Assembly (NCBI RefSeq): GCF_030145185.1
Contig: NZ_JAQYWB010000016.1
Span: 24,482 to 88,481 of the forward strand
Direction: 5' to 3'
DNA: 64,000 nt
Source: Desulfoluna sp.
GTDB lineage: Bacteria; Desulfobacterota; Desulfobacteria; Desulfobacterales; Desulfolunaceae
Of the stretch, positions 36,901 through 45,157 are shown one piece after another. The stretch's first letter is position 1, and every line of letters begins with the position of its first letter. The notes below the pieces were generated by a model. It did no database searches. It was not told where the DNA came from and saw only the letters and a list, made by a program, of their open reading frames with translations. The position numbers and the translations under genes are program-made.

Positions 36901-38405
36901 GAACCGCCACCGTCACAGAGGACGGGCTCCGTATCCATTACGTGCCCGCCGACGGATTCACCGGCAGAGACAGCTTCACCTACACCATCAGCGACGGAGA
37001 GGCCACCGCCACAGCTGAACTCACCGTCTCCGTGGGCGAAGGGAGCCTCTTTTACCCCCATGTGGAAAAACCCGCCTTGATCATCCCCGACGATGACCCC
37101 ACGGGGGTCCGCTCCGTGATTCACGTCCCGGCAGGCGGCATTGTCCAGGACATCGACGTGACCCTCAACATCCGCCACGACTTCAACCGAGACATCCGGG
37201 CCGAGCTGATCTCCCCTTCCGGCACCCACGTCAAGTTGCTGGGCTACGTCGAGCAGATGCTCTATCAACACCACTTCACTGGCACGATTCTCGATGACGA
37301 GGCCCCCAACGCCATCGAGCCCGGCGGCCAACCCTACACCGGGCGCTTCCGTCCCGCCGAGCCCCTCTCCAAGCTGGACGGGGAGCCTGTCTACGGCGAC
37401 TGGACCCTGGTTCTCTACGACAAGGGGGAATACATCGACGGTCGCTTAGACTCCTGGGACCTCTCCATCGGCCTGACCCCTTTGTCTGAAAACGTCCCCC
37501 CCACCGTGAAAAACGAATCCGTGCACATGGCAGGGGAGTTTGTCACCCTGGCCGTACTGGACAACGACTTTGACTTCAATGGAGACGCCCTGTCCGTCAC
37601 CTCCGTCTCCAAACCGGGGCACGGCACGGCCCAGGCCAACGCCAACCACACAATCACCTATACCCCGGCCCCGGGATTCTCCGGTCCTGATAGCTTCACC
37701 TACACCGTCAGCGACGGCAAAGCCGAGACCCAGGGCGTGGTGACCCTTACCGTGGGCGAGACACAACTCACCGCCCTTCGAGACGGAGCGCCCCTTCCCA
37801 TTCCCGACGGCGACCCCCAAGGGCTCTCCTCCACCGTCTGTGTCACCCATCCGGGATGGGTCCACGACCTGAACCTTAACCTCAACCTGAAACATCGCTG
37901 GATCTACGACCTCACCTTGGAGCTGATCTCCCCTAAAGGGACCCGGGTACGCCTGGTGAGTCAGGTCGGCGGAGCCCGCTACGACTACGCCAACACCACC
38001 TTTGACGACGAAGCCGCCGTGGGCGTCAAGCAAGGGATATCCGCCATCCCCGCTGCGGGCTGGGACGACTACCCAGGCCCCCGCAACGCCTCATACATCC
38101 CCGTAGAGCCCCTGAGTCGCTTCGACGGAGAACCCGTAGCGGGCACCTGGACCTTAAAAGTGGTGGATGAAGAGAAGAGAAAGAGCGGCACCCTGGGCGA
38201 CTGGTCCCTGCGATTCACCCTGGTGCCAGACTCCGAGTCCCCGATTCTTTCGGAGGCCACCCCTGAGGCCATCATCCAAGGCCTGAAAATCCAGGTGCGT
38301 ATCCCGGTTGAAGACCCCAAAACACTGGACCACATCACCGACGGCCGGGTGGACATGAAAGATGTCCTCTATTTGTTCAAAAAAACGGCAAAAACCGAGC
38401 CCTGA
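33927..38405 (+). CDS. Secreted kexin-like S8 serine protease with four P-domains and four cadherin-like domains
   Basis: 1492 residues from the ATG at 33927 (GGAAAG upstream), which opens a signal peptide MRHLHYLLIPLLCLGLGGSP with cleavage near YAAPPS; the frame runs 48 codons further back without a site. Pro-region to about 140; subtilase domain about 150-480 with the triad D187 (VVDDSLQGSHPD), H229 (KHGTSVAG) and S406 (GGTSSATP), oxyanion N328 (AAGNG). Then modules in the order P (about 494-606), cadherin-like (615-700), P (708-851), cadherin-like twice (855-945, 948-1038), P (1041-1188), cadherin-like (1191-1278), P (1285-1438). P-domains show LISPSGT-type strands and GDWTL; the cadherin-like ones LxNDxDxDGDxLT and YTPxxGFxGxDxFTYTxxDG. 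Tail DGRVDMKDVLYLFK is dockerin/EF-hand-like. One P-domain next to the protease is normal; four are not. Confidence 0.92.
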   Translation: MRHLHYLLIPLLCLGLGGSPLYAAPPSAMDYKAFLKTKKTGTAPRIPLDAPGAEKIREPEKATEEWVVKVTPETSVQDLARDLGAEYVGPVGSLPRTHLLRLTNSSEAGTSRVVRRLMREDKRILWYRQQKAKWNFSDDEVKTPDFNDPLAKDQWHLNGSYEGSDIHIREAWEKGYTGEGILVGVVDDSLQGSHPDLNANYFPELSHDFNDKDDDPSPAIKGKYGTDKHGTSVAGVVAAVANNGICGVGAAYDAKVSGLRLISGPTTDADEATALSYHPEEIDIYSNSWGPHPTMLVAPGPLYEEAIAESIKTGRNGKGNIYVFAAGNGKQYDNNVNYNGYASSRYAIAVGAVDINGVQSYYSEPGASMLITAPSNGDEIGITTTDLTGQNGYSATECTNDFGGTSSATPLVSGVISLLLQAKPELTWRDVQEILVHTATQNDPEDEDWTNNGAGLHVNHKYGFGLVNAEAAVDRATAPDWTTLPPAVELPYGPVEVNQPVPDFDEAGVSSTLHVTQDLRMEHAEVVLTAVHPFRGDFTVTLTSPSGTKSVLAETRKDSKTNYLRWKFTTVRTWGESSQGDWTLTVADNHSGDTGSFNSWHLNLYGSLAENENQPPLPSADNAQTARETAVILQPLENDRDLNGDELTLTEVESPANGTAVISEDGKTIAYTPDAGFAGLDRFTYTVRDNAVSATAAISVAVGQEETPFASEQNDLLIPDGKGKAVSTIHVKRGGMFMGARVRLNIEHSYVNDLKATLISPQGTRIPLFNRLQGMVKGNFLAGNFVDTVFDDEADLMIIEGEPPFTDAYRPVIPLSGLYKEPVFGQWQLEVEDSVKLAQGKLKDWELTLRYAPMSDDTAPVAKDDTAEIFKKPVIIPVLANDFDYNGDALTLTDPGTPEHGTVEITGDGIRYTPDKGFKGEDAFTYTLSDGIKDATATVTVTVKGNRAPETDNDASATAAGAPIDIRVLENDTDADGDPLTITDVTAKTASGTATVTEDGLRIHYVPADGFTGRDSFTYTISDGEATATAELTVSVGEGSLFYPHVEKPALIIPDDDPTGVRSVIHVPAGGIVQDIDVTLNIRHDFNRDIRAELISPSGTHVKLLGYVEQMLYQHHFTGTILDDEAPNAIEPGGQPYTGRFRPAEPLSKLDGEPVYGDWTLVLYDKGEYIDGRLDSWDLSIGLTPLSENVPPTVKNESVHMAGEFVTLAVLDNDFDFNGDALSVTSVSKPGHGTAQANANHTITYTPAPGFSGPDSFTYTVSDGKAETQGVVTLTVGETQLTALRDGAPLPIPDGDPQGLSSTVCVTHPGWVHDLNLNLNLKHRWIYDLTLELISPKGTRVRLVSQVGGARYDYANTTFDDEAAVGVKQGISAIPAAGWDDYPGPRNASYIPVEPLSRFDGEPVAGTWTLKVVDEEKRKSGTLGDWSLRFTLVPDSESPILSEATPEAIIQGLKIQVRIPVEDPKTLDHITDGRVDMKDVLYLFKKTAKTEP

Positions 38406-38429
38406 TCACACGAATAAATCGACAAAAAG

Positions 38430-38453
38430 CCCCCGGCGAACCCGCCGGGGGCC
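38430..38453 (+). terminator. GCCCCCGGCG/GCCGGGGGC hairpin between protease and beta-helix genes
   Basis: GCCCCCGGC-GAACCC-GCCGGGGGC, a nine-base perfect stem preceded by AAAAA and followed by CTGTCCCTT. It belongs to the CCGGC-stem hairpins of family A2 without the A/T palindrome. With no T-run it may limit rather than stop read-through into the next gene 18 bases on. Confidence 0.6.
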
Positions 38454-38471
38454 TGTCCCTTAGGAGATTTC

Positions 38472-40793
38472 ATGATGAATAAAAAAATATTTCGATTCCT
38501 CCTCCCCTTTGCCGCCGTGCTCCTGCTGGCAACTGCCAGCGCCGCCCTGGCCGCGGACTACGTGGTGAGTGGCTCCACGGATGTGGATGGCCGCTACACC
38601 CTCACCGAACGAATCCAAGGTAAAAAACCGGTCTACAGCAACGGAACCCATGACCTGGCCTTTGACGACAGTTATGGCTATTGGCAGATTCAGCCAAAAG
38701 ACGATGTCTTTGACTGCTTATACTATGATGAGGCCGAGGCGGCATCGGAGACACCCCCCTTAAAAAACTATGCCCAATATAATGGTGACAGCGAAGGCGG
38801 TGCCACGGTAGCCGAGGCCACGGGAACCCCCAATCCCGAACTCACCTACAATAAAAAAACCTTTATAGAAACCGACACCGACGACGGCAGCCTGGCCCCA
38901 GCCCCCCTTGCCGTCACCCTTGCCAATGACACCTTCACCGGAGACAACGGGGCCGTGTATGACGAAACCAAAGCCGTCATTGCCAATCTTCCCGAGGGCC
39001 TCACCGCCACCCTCACCAAGGTCAGCGACACCGAGCTCTCCTTTGCCCTGGCCGGACAGGCCACAGCCCACGACACCGACGTGACGAACCTTAACGTCAC
39101 CTTTACGGCCGACGCCTTTGCCGCAAGCGATGACGTCTCAAAGGTAACAGGGGCGATCACTTCCGATCTCACCATCGATTTTATCCGCACCCACACCGTA
39201 GGGAGCGGCAAGGACTTTTCCACCCTTGCAACAGCCATCGCAGGGGCTGGGGCCCGGGACCGCCTGGTGCTTTTCGGCACCTTCACCGAGACCGGCCTTG
39301 CCATCGACAAGGACCTGACCCTTGCGGCTGAAGAAGGCGCTTCCGCTACGCTCCAGGGGTACGTCCCACCCTCGGATGATTCCACAAACGACCGCCTGCT
39401 GACCATCGATGAAGGTGCCTCCGTCTCCATCAGCCAGCTCTTCATTCAACACTCAATCACAACGGCCAAAGGATCCGCGGCCATCTGGAACAAAGGAACC
39501 CTGACCCTTTCCGACTGCACCCTGCGCGACCTCCAGAACACAGCGACCTCAACAAGTTCCTATGGAGGTGCCATCTACAACACGGGAGCCATCACCCTTG
39601 ATAAATGTTGGTTTGAAAATAACTCGTGCAGTTACGCAAGCGCCAAGGGGGGAGCCGTCTACCATGCAGGCAGCGCCCTTGCCATCACCAGCACCACCTT
39701 CACAGGCAACAGTGCGGCAAACGGCGGGGCTGTTTTTATCCAGAGCTCAAATACCCCCGCATCCATCACCAGCACCACCTTTTCAGGCAACAGCGCCATA
39801 AAAAGCGGCGGCGGCCTCATGCTCTACGGGGGCGAAGCGCACCTCACCCACGTGACGGTATACAAAAACAGCGTCACAGCCCCTTCAATCAGCTCAGACG
39901 GAGGCGGCGGCCTTAAGGTGAATTCCGGCAAAACCCTCACCCTTGCCGGATGCCTGGTTGCGGGCAACCGGGATGAAGGAAAAAAACCCGCCCACGACAT
40001 CAAGGGTGCCGTTACCTCCGACGGGTACAACCTCATCCAACGCGTCGACGGAGCCTCCGGCATCACCCACGGCACGAGCCACGACCTGGCGGGCACCACC
40101 CCAAGCCCCCTTGACCCGGTGCTCGCTCCGGTCCTGACAAACGGCGTCCACCACCTGCTGGCGGGAAGTCCTGCCATCAACAGCGCCTCGGCTACCTGCG
40201 CCCCCGGAAAAGACCAGCTGGGCGCAGCCCGCACCGGCATCCCCGATATCGGTGCGGTGGAATACGTCCCGGCCATTTCAGGGTTTCTCACCGTCTCCAT
40301 CGCCGGGCACACGGGCCTACCGGTGCGTGATGCCGACATCGCCCTTGAAGGGGGCGCAAACGGGAGCCCGACAACCACCGGTTTCTTCCGGATGCCTGTG
40401 GCGGCGACCCTTTCCGGAACCCGAGCTCTCACGATCACCGCCCCGGCCTTGGACACCCTTAAAAAGGACCTCACTCTCGTCAAAGGCAAGGGACACCACC
40501 TGGGCATTCTTGCCCTGACCCAGACCGCCGTGGCCACCCAGGCCCAGGTAGACAAAGCCGTTGTCAAAGCCACCGAAGGGCTCCTGACCCAGGAGCAGGT
40601 GGAAATCCAGATAACCAACGCCCTGACCTCGGTCACCGCCGAAAAGGAGAGAGAAAAAGCCCGAGCCCTGGCCACTCAGCGGACCTCTCTGCTTCGAACA
40701 TTCGATGCGGACGGCGACGGCAAGATCGGCCTGGCAAATGCCATCCGGGCCTTAGAGATCACGGCGGGCATCCGCCGGGGAGAAGAAGACTAA
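38472..40793 (+). CDS. Secreted beta-helix protein with choice-of-anchor-Q-like region and EF-hand-like tail
   Basis: 773 residues. Signal peptide (hydrophobic 8-24, cleavage near ALAADYV). Residues about 340-490 hold right-handed beta-helix repeats (GGAIYNTGAITLDKCWFENN, GGAVFIQSSN, TTFSGNSAIKSGGGL), followed at about 560-600 by HLLAGSPAINSAS and IPDIGAVEY, the signature of choice-of-anchor Q proteins. The C-terminus DADGDGKIGLANAIRALEIT-AGIR is the EF-hand or dockerin-like tail common in Desulfobacterota secreted proteins. AGGAG lies five bases upstream. Probably an adhesin or polysaccharide-binding surface protein. Confidence 0.75.
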   Translation: MMNKKIFRFLLPFAAVLLLATASAALAADYVVSGSTDVDGRYTLTERIQGKKPVYSNGTHDLAFDDSYGYWQIQPKDDVFDCLYYDEAEAASETPPLKNYAQYNGDSEGGATVAEATGTPNPELTYNKKTFIETDTDDGSLAPAPLAVTLANDTFTGDNGAVYDETKAVIANLPEGLTATLTKVSDTELSFALAGQATAHDTDVTNLNVTFTADAFAASDDVSKVTGAITSDLTIDFIRTHTVGSGKDFSTLATAIAGAGARDRLVLFGTFTETGLAIDKDLTLAAEEGASATLQGYVPPSDDSTNDRLLTIDEGASVSISQLFIQHSITTAKGSAAIWNKGTLTLSDCTLRDLQNTATSTSSYGGAIYNTGAITLDKCWFENNSCSYASAKGGAVYHAGSALAITSTTFTGNSAANGGAVFIQSSNTPASITSTTFSGNSAIKSGGGLMLYGGEAHLTHVTVYKNSVTAPSISSDGGGGLKVNSGKTLTLAGCLVAGNRDEGKKPAHDIKGAVTSDGYNLIQRVDGASGITHGTSHDLAGTTPSPLDPVLAPVLTNGVHHLLAGSPAINSASATCAPGKDQLGAARTGIPDIGAVEYVPAISGFLTVSIAGHTGLPVRDADIALEGGANGSPTTTGFFRMPVAATLSGTRALTITAPALDTLKKDLTLVKGKGHHLGILALTQTAVATQAQVDKAVVKATEGLLTQEQVEIQITNALTSVTAEKEREKARALATQRTSLLRTFDADGDGKIGLANAIRALEITAGIRRGEED

Positions 40794-40803
40794 ACGCGAA
40801 AAA

Positions 40804-40826
40804 ACCTCCGGCGGCCCTGCCGGGGG
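40804..40826. repeat. CCGGC-stem hairpin (family A2, copy 5)
   Basis: ACCTCCGGCGGCCCTGCCGG-GGGA followed by CAACCTTATGAGAAGTTAAAC. A further diverged copy between two secreted-protein genes; a terminator function is plausible. Confidence 0.65.
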
Positions 40827-40937
40827 ACAACCTTATGAGAAGTTAAACAAACAGGTTTTTACGTACGATTTCCATCGATTTACCGATGCCGGAACCGACG
40901 ATGAAGCAAGAACCATTTTTAACACTTTGGAGACACC

Positions 40938-42797
40938 ATGAAATCGAAATGCATCCTGTTGCTGGCCCTGCTCCTGGGACTGGCGACACAGACCGCCGCC
41001 ATGACCATTACGGCCGGGCCCGCCACCTTAGGGCCCAACGGAAGACGCCTGCTGCCCATCACCCTCTCTGACTTGGGGGAGACCCTCGTCGAATCCGTGG
41101 CCGGCACCGCCTTCACCTTAGCGTTCGACACCACAGCCCTCAACCTGGAGTCCGTAACAAGTGAGTTCTTTGCCCCTTTTAAGGAGCAATTCACCACGGC
41201 CAAGACCCAGCCCCTCCCCGAAATTCCTCCCTTGCAGAAGACGCCGGTGATCTGGAACGAGATTGACGGCACCGGGGTCGCCATCGCAGGGGCCCGGTGT
41301 ATTGCCACCTCAGAAACAAAGACCCTGTTTCATCTCACCTTTGCCTTAAAACCGGGGGCCGATCCCAAGGCCATCTACCCCATCCGGATCCGCCCAACCA
41401 CCTTAAGCGACACAGGCGCAGGCTATGCGGCGGGAGGAGAGACCATTCCCGTGCTCCTGGCCGCCGACGCGACCCAGGCAGCCGAGTCACCCGCGGCCTA
41501 CCCCGTCATCATCGACAGCAAGGCCAGTGGAGCCCTCATCGAAAATGGCCACCTCTCGTTCGACCCCGAAACCTCAGACCGTGACGGCGACGGCATGGAC
41601 GACGCCTGGGAGATCGCGCATTTCGGCAACACCACCACGGCCGGCATCGATACGGACAGCGACGGTGACGGCATCTGCGACCGGGACGAATACCAGAATG
41701 GCTCCAACCCCGGCGACATACTCCCTGTGCTCCTGGCCGTGGCCAACCCGTGCATCGCCAACACCGCAGATACGGTCCTCACCCTCCAGGGGGAACGGCT
41801 GACCCTCTTTTCCATCAAGCAGGTCCTTATTAAACAGGGGAACAAAAAAACGCCCCTTCACACCCAAAAAATCACGGCGGATACCGTTGAGGCTCTGATC
41901 CCCAAAGGCCTGGCCGAAGGGAAGTACACCCTTGAGCTCCTCTTTGCCAACGGCGAAACCGGCGGCAGCTTCACGGTGAAAAACCCTGAGCTGTCCGTGG
42001 CCCTTTACCAACCCCTGGCCCTCAACGAGTCCCAGCTGCCCACAGCCGAAGCCCTCAACGCCATCGACATGGGCTCCACCCTGTCCGACGGGGGGCTCAC
42101 CGACGCTCAGCTGAACGGATTGGGCCTGGGCAATCTGGCCCACCACCCGGGGGTAAAAGTCACCTTGGAAGAAAAAAACGGTCAATCTCGATCCCTTCAC
42201 CTGCATTCCGAGACCGGCATTGAAATCGCCGATGGAAAGCTGCCCCTGGCTACCCGCCTCCTCTCCCCGAAAGCAACGGCAAGTGACCCCATCACCGTTG
42301 ACATTCAATTCAGAGCTGGCACCCACATCACCATAGAAGGTGCCCCTTACACCGGAGCCATCAACCCTCCCCGATCCGTGATCTGCCCCCCGAAAAAGAA
42401 AGGAGCCCTCTCCACCCTTTTGGGAACCAGCGAGCTATGGCTCTTCTCCGCAGGCAACGCGATGGAAACCCTGAACCTTTCCAAACCAGCCCTGGTCTTC
42501 CTGGAGATCGCTGCCCCGGCAAACGCAGCCCCCACGATTTTCTATCTGGAAGGCAGCACCCGCAAAAAAGTGCTGGCTGGCATTGATGGCACCGCTGAGG
42601 TCAACGGCACCCAGATGGACATCGCCAGGGGCGGCACCGTCGTCACGTCGGCCACTCGCAACGGCAAAACCATCCAGACCCTCGCTGTCCTTTTGGATCA
42701 CTTCTCCACCTATGCGGTGGGCTGGTCCGAAGAGCCCGAAACATCCGGCGGCTCCGGGGGCTCCGGAGGGTGCTTTATTAACACCCTGAAACCCTAG
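40938..42797 (+). CDS. Secreted cohesin-like protein ending in a truncated CFI-box
   Basis: 619 residues. Signal peptide 1-21. Residues about 22-190 resemble a cohesin/dockerin-binding beta sandwich (VAGTAFTLAFDTTALNLESV, LFHLTFALKPGA). At 210-255 there are calcium-type repeats DRDGDGMDDAWE and DTDSDGDGICDRDEYQNGSNP. The rest is beta-rich with a late Ig-like part. The protein ends GGSGGSGGCFINTLKP: Gly-rich linker and CFI motif typical of CFI-box C-terminal regions, but it stops where these normally continue for 60 or more residues. GGAG precedes the ATG. The upstream beta-helix protein has a dockerin-like tail, so a cohesin-dockerin pair is conceivable. Confidence 0.7.
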   Translation: MKSKCILLLALLLGLATQTAAMTITAGPATLGPNGRRLLPITLSDLGETLVESVAGTAFTLAFDTTALNLESVTSEFFAPFKEQFTTAKTQPLPEIPPLQKTPVIWNEIDGTGVAIAGARCIATSETKTLFHLTFALKPGADPKAIYPIRIRPTTLSDTGAGYAAGGETIPVLLAADATQAAESPAAYPVIIDSKASGALIENGHLSFDPETSDRDGDGMDDAWEIAHFGNTTTAGIDTDSDGDGICDRDEYQNGSNPGDILPVLLAVANPCIANTADTVLTLQGERLTLFSIKQVLIKQGNKKTPLHTQKITADTVEALIPKGLAEGKYTLELLFANGETGGSFTVKNPELSVALYQPLALNESQLPTAEALNAIDMGSTLSDGGLTDAQLNGLGLGNLAHHPGVKVTLEEKNGQSRSLHLHSETGIEIADGKLPLATRLLSPKATASDPITVDIQFRAGTHITIEGAPYTGAINPPRSVICPPKKKGALSTLLGTSELWLFSAGNAMETLNLSKPALVFLEIAAPANAAPTIFYLEGSTRKKVLAGIDGTAEVNGTQMDIARGGTVVTSATRNGKTIQTLAVLLDHFSTYAVGWSEEPETSGGSGGSGGCFINTLKP

Positions 42798-42811
42798 ACA
42801 AGGGATTGGGC

Positions 42812-43055
42812 CTAACCCGGATATTTCATGAGAAAACGACCCTGTTACACCAATAAAAGGTTATTACTGTGAAAAATTTAGATATTTATAAAATGCAAAA
42901 TGTAATTCACGTTTTCTACTCGATTTTCTCACCCTTCGGGCGAGCCGAGTGCACCCATCTTCCGCGTTATCAGAGCCTTGAGGTAAACCACTACATCTGC
43001 AGCCCTGATGCCTTGAATATGGATGCACTCGACTCGTGAAATATCCGGGCTAAGC
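42812..43055. mobile_element. MITE-like element, family B, composite copy
   Basis: Left end CCTAACCCGGATATTTCATG-AGAAA (42811 on), internal TTTTCTCACCCTTCGGGCGA near 42924-42943, and right end CTCGTGAAATATCCGGGCTA (43034-43053), the inverted form of the left end. Inside, GAGTGCACCCAT and ATGGATGCACTC form a second inverted pair. No coding capacity. It is the only copy here with both outer ends intact and inverted. Confidence 0.6.
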
Positions 43056-43077
43056 GCCGCTTTATCATCAACCCAAC

Positions 43078-43240
43078 GGAAAAACCCTGCACAACCTCCA
43101 TTGTGCAGGGTTCACCCTCGATACCCAGGTGCAAAGGCCCAAAGTTTCCGGCGAGGTCCCCTCCGACGACACCTCACAGGTTATTGCGCACCTGGCCCCA
43201 AAGTTGAGATAAAAGACAGGGAGCCGCATTTACAAACATT
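43078..43240 (-). ncRNA. Candidate small structured RNA with its own terminator
   Basis: Read on the minus strand, a GATATAAAC box (43246-43254) is followed by about 160 bases that fold: CCAGGTGC pairs with GCACCTGG (43188-43195 with 43125-43132), inside it GAGGT pairs with ACCTC (43171-43175 with 43153-43157), and AACTTTGGG occurs on both sides. It ends in an 11-base perfect stem AACCCTGCACA/TGTGCAGGGTT (43083-43112) followed by TTTTT, a textbook intrinsic terminator for the minus strand. No protein frame fits. I cannot match it to a named RNA family by eye; its length would fit a regulatory RNA. Confidence 0.4.
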
Positions 43241-43298
43241 CCCTTGTTTATATCTATTTTGGCTTTCCAAACATTTTAGCGTCACCCTAAGATATATA

Positions 43299-43327
43299 TT
43301 GACACATCACTTATCGGCCGTTAATAA
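43299..43327 (+). promoter_or_regulatory. Promoter of the SsuABC/NMT1-like operon
   Basis: TTGACA (43299-43304), 17-base spacer, TAATAA (43322-43327), about 90 bases before the first start codon. It lies downstream of the candidate small RNA, so that RNA is not the leader of this operon. Confidence 0.55.
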
Positions 43328-43416
43328 AGCGCATCTCCCTTGGGGCCAGAATCACCCGGCTTGCGGGTAAATATTGCAAAATCCAAGACGACACAGCATG
43401 GAGTTTTTATCATCTC

Positions 43417-44412
43417 ATGAAACGCCTGACACGCATCCTCCTCATCACGGCGGCCCTCTTTTCTGGCCATTATCTCCTGTTTCCGATAACGCCACCGGTC
43501 CAGGCCGCTCCGGCGTCGGGCCTGCACCTGGGGAACAACCCGGACCTGCCGACTCTTACCTTCTACACCTCCGGGTTGGCCACCACACCCCAACTGCCCC
43601 TGTGGTATGCCGCCCGCAAGGGGAACCTCCTTTCCCACTGCAACTTAGAGGTCAAGGTATGGAAAACCATCGACGATCTGCGGGGCAACGTCCTGGCCGG
43701 AAAAGGAGACCTCTGGCTCGGCCAGACCCACGGTTTCGTTCAGGCCGCCCGACGCGGTGCCCCGGTCAAGCTTCTCGCCGTCACAGCCTGGCGTAAGTTC
43801 TACCTGGTCTCCACCGATGAGACCCGGCTGCACTTTGCCGACTATCAAGGTGAGACGCTCTCCTACGCACCGACAGGCTCCCCTGCAGTGCCAATTCTCC
43901 AATCCATCCTGAAAAGCGATCGGCCCATCCGTTTCAAGCCGGGACAGGGGCGCCAGCTGGCCATGCTCTTGATGAAGGGCAAAATCACCGCAGCCCTGGT
44001 GCCGGAGCCCATGGTCAGTATTCTCACGATGAAAGTACCGGGATTAAAGGTGGGGGAGAACGTGGAAACCCTCTACGGAAACGTACGTCAGAGCAAGCCC
44101 CGGATGCCCATCGCAGGCCTGGCCATCCACACAAAACTTCTGACACAGCATCCGGGCCTGGCCGAGGCCATCCTCGATGAATTAAAAAAGGCGGGTGAGG
44201 CCCTGGCCCAGCACCCCGAGGACGGAGCCGCGGTGCTGCCCGAAGCGTTCACCCGATTCGTTACCCCTGAGCTGGTCACCGCCTCGTTAAAACGAGACGC
44301 CATCCTGGTGGAACGCGCACGGGAGGTTCAAAGTGAATTGAAGGCCTACTTAGACGTCATCTTGCCGGATCACGCGCCATCGGAGGCAGACCTTGAAGCC
44401 ACTCTTTTCTGA
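43417..44412 (+). CDS. ABC transporter substrate-binding protein, NMT1/SsuA-like
   Basis: Periplasmic binding protein of the nitrate/sulfonate/thiamine-precursor type, 331 residues. Signal peptide MKRLTRILLITAALFSGHYL with cleavage near VQAAPASG. Features of the family: LPLWYAARKGNL near residue 65, a hydrophobic KGDLWLGQTHGFVQAAR loop, and ITAALVPEPMVS. The ribosome site is weak (GGAG 14 bases upstream). Its end overlaps the permease gene by 20 bases. The substrate (sulfonate, thiamine precursor, other small organic molecule) cannot be told from sequence. Confidence 0.8.
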   Translation: MKRLTRILLITAALFSGHYLLFPITPPVQAAPASGLHLGNNPDLPTLTFYTSGLATTPQLPLWYAARKGNLLSHCNLEVKVWKTIDDLRGNVLAGKGDLWLGQTHGFVQAARRGAPVKLLAVTAWRKFYLVSTDETRLHFADYQGETLSYAPTGSPAVPILQSILKSDRPIRFKPGQGRQLAMLLMKGKITAALVPEPMVSILTMKVPGLKVGENVETLYGNVRQSKPRMPIAGLAIHTKLLTQHPGLAEAILDELKKAGEALAQHPEDGAAVLPEAFTRFVTPELVTASLKRDAILVERAREVQSELKAYLDVILPDHAPSEADLEATLF

Positions 44413-45157
44413 ATCCCGCGTGGTAAGCGGCCTGTCCGTGGGCACCTTGCTCATGGCCTGGATCGCCATCAGCCTCAGTATGGGCCAGGCCCTGGTGCCG
44501 GGGCCCGGAGCCACCCTCCGGGCCTTAGCTAAACTATGCATGAACCCGGGGTTCTGGCAGGCCCTGGCCATCACCTGTGCCCGGGCCAGTGCCGCCCTCG
44601 TCACCACGGTGATCCTGGCCCTTATTACCGGCATTGCTGCGGGCCTTTCCAAACGGGCCATGGCTTTTCTCGCCCCCATGGTCACCCTGTGCCAGTCCAC
44701 CCCGCCCATCCTCTGGATCACCCTGCTCATGGTCTGGGTGGGCAGCGGCAGCACCGTCCCCTTTATTGTGGTGACTGCCGCCTTGTACCCGCCCCTCTTT
44801 GCCGTGGTGGCCCAGAGCACGGCCCACCTGCCCGCCGAATATTTTTCGATGTGCCGGGTCCATCGCATCGCCCCCACGGCCATCCTCCGCCGCGTGATCC
44901 TGCCGGGGATCTTCCCCGGTTTTTTAGGAGGTTTCTCCTTTGCCCTGGGCTCCTGCTGGAAGACAGCGGCCGTAGCCGAGTTCTTCGGATCCGCCACAGG
45001 CATGGGTGCCCAGATCTACTGGGCCTATCGCATGCTTGAAATGGAAACCCTCTTTGCCTGGGCTCTCACCCTGGTCGGCTTAGGTATTTTGCTGGAGGTG
45101 GGGGTCATCACCCCTTTGAAAAAACAGGCCCTGCATATGATAAGGAAAACGCCATGA
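44393..45157 (+). CDS. ABC transporter permease, SsuC-like
   Basis: 254 residues, six spans. A TTG start at 44393 is well supported: GGAGG stands six bases upstream, inside the end of the preceding gene, and the resulting N-terminus (MKPLFSESRVVSGLSVGTLL) begins just before the first membrane span. Conserved loop HRIAPTAILRRVILPGIFPG near 156-175 is the coupling helix. It overlaps the ATPase gene by four bases. Confidence 0.85.
   Translation: MKPLFSESRVVSGLSVGTLLMAWIAISLSMGQALVPGPGATLRALAKLCMNPGFWQALAITCARASAALVTTVILALITGIAAGLSKRAMAFLAPMVTLCQSTPPILWITLLMVWVGSGSTVPFIVVTAALYPPLFAVVAQSTAHLPAEYFSMCRVHRIAPTAILRRVILPGIFPGFLGGFSFALGSCWKTAAVAEFFGSATGMGAQIYWAYRMLEMETLFAWALTLVGLGILLEVGVITPLKKQALHMIRKTP

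Noticed and set aside
43078..43416. TPP or guanidine riboswitch for the NMT1/SsuA-like operon
   Set aside because: No conserved THI-box or ykkC core seen, and a plausible operon promoter lies downstream of the structured region.
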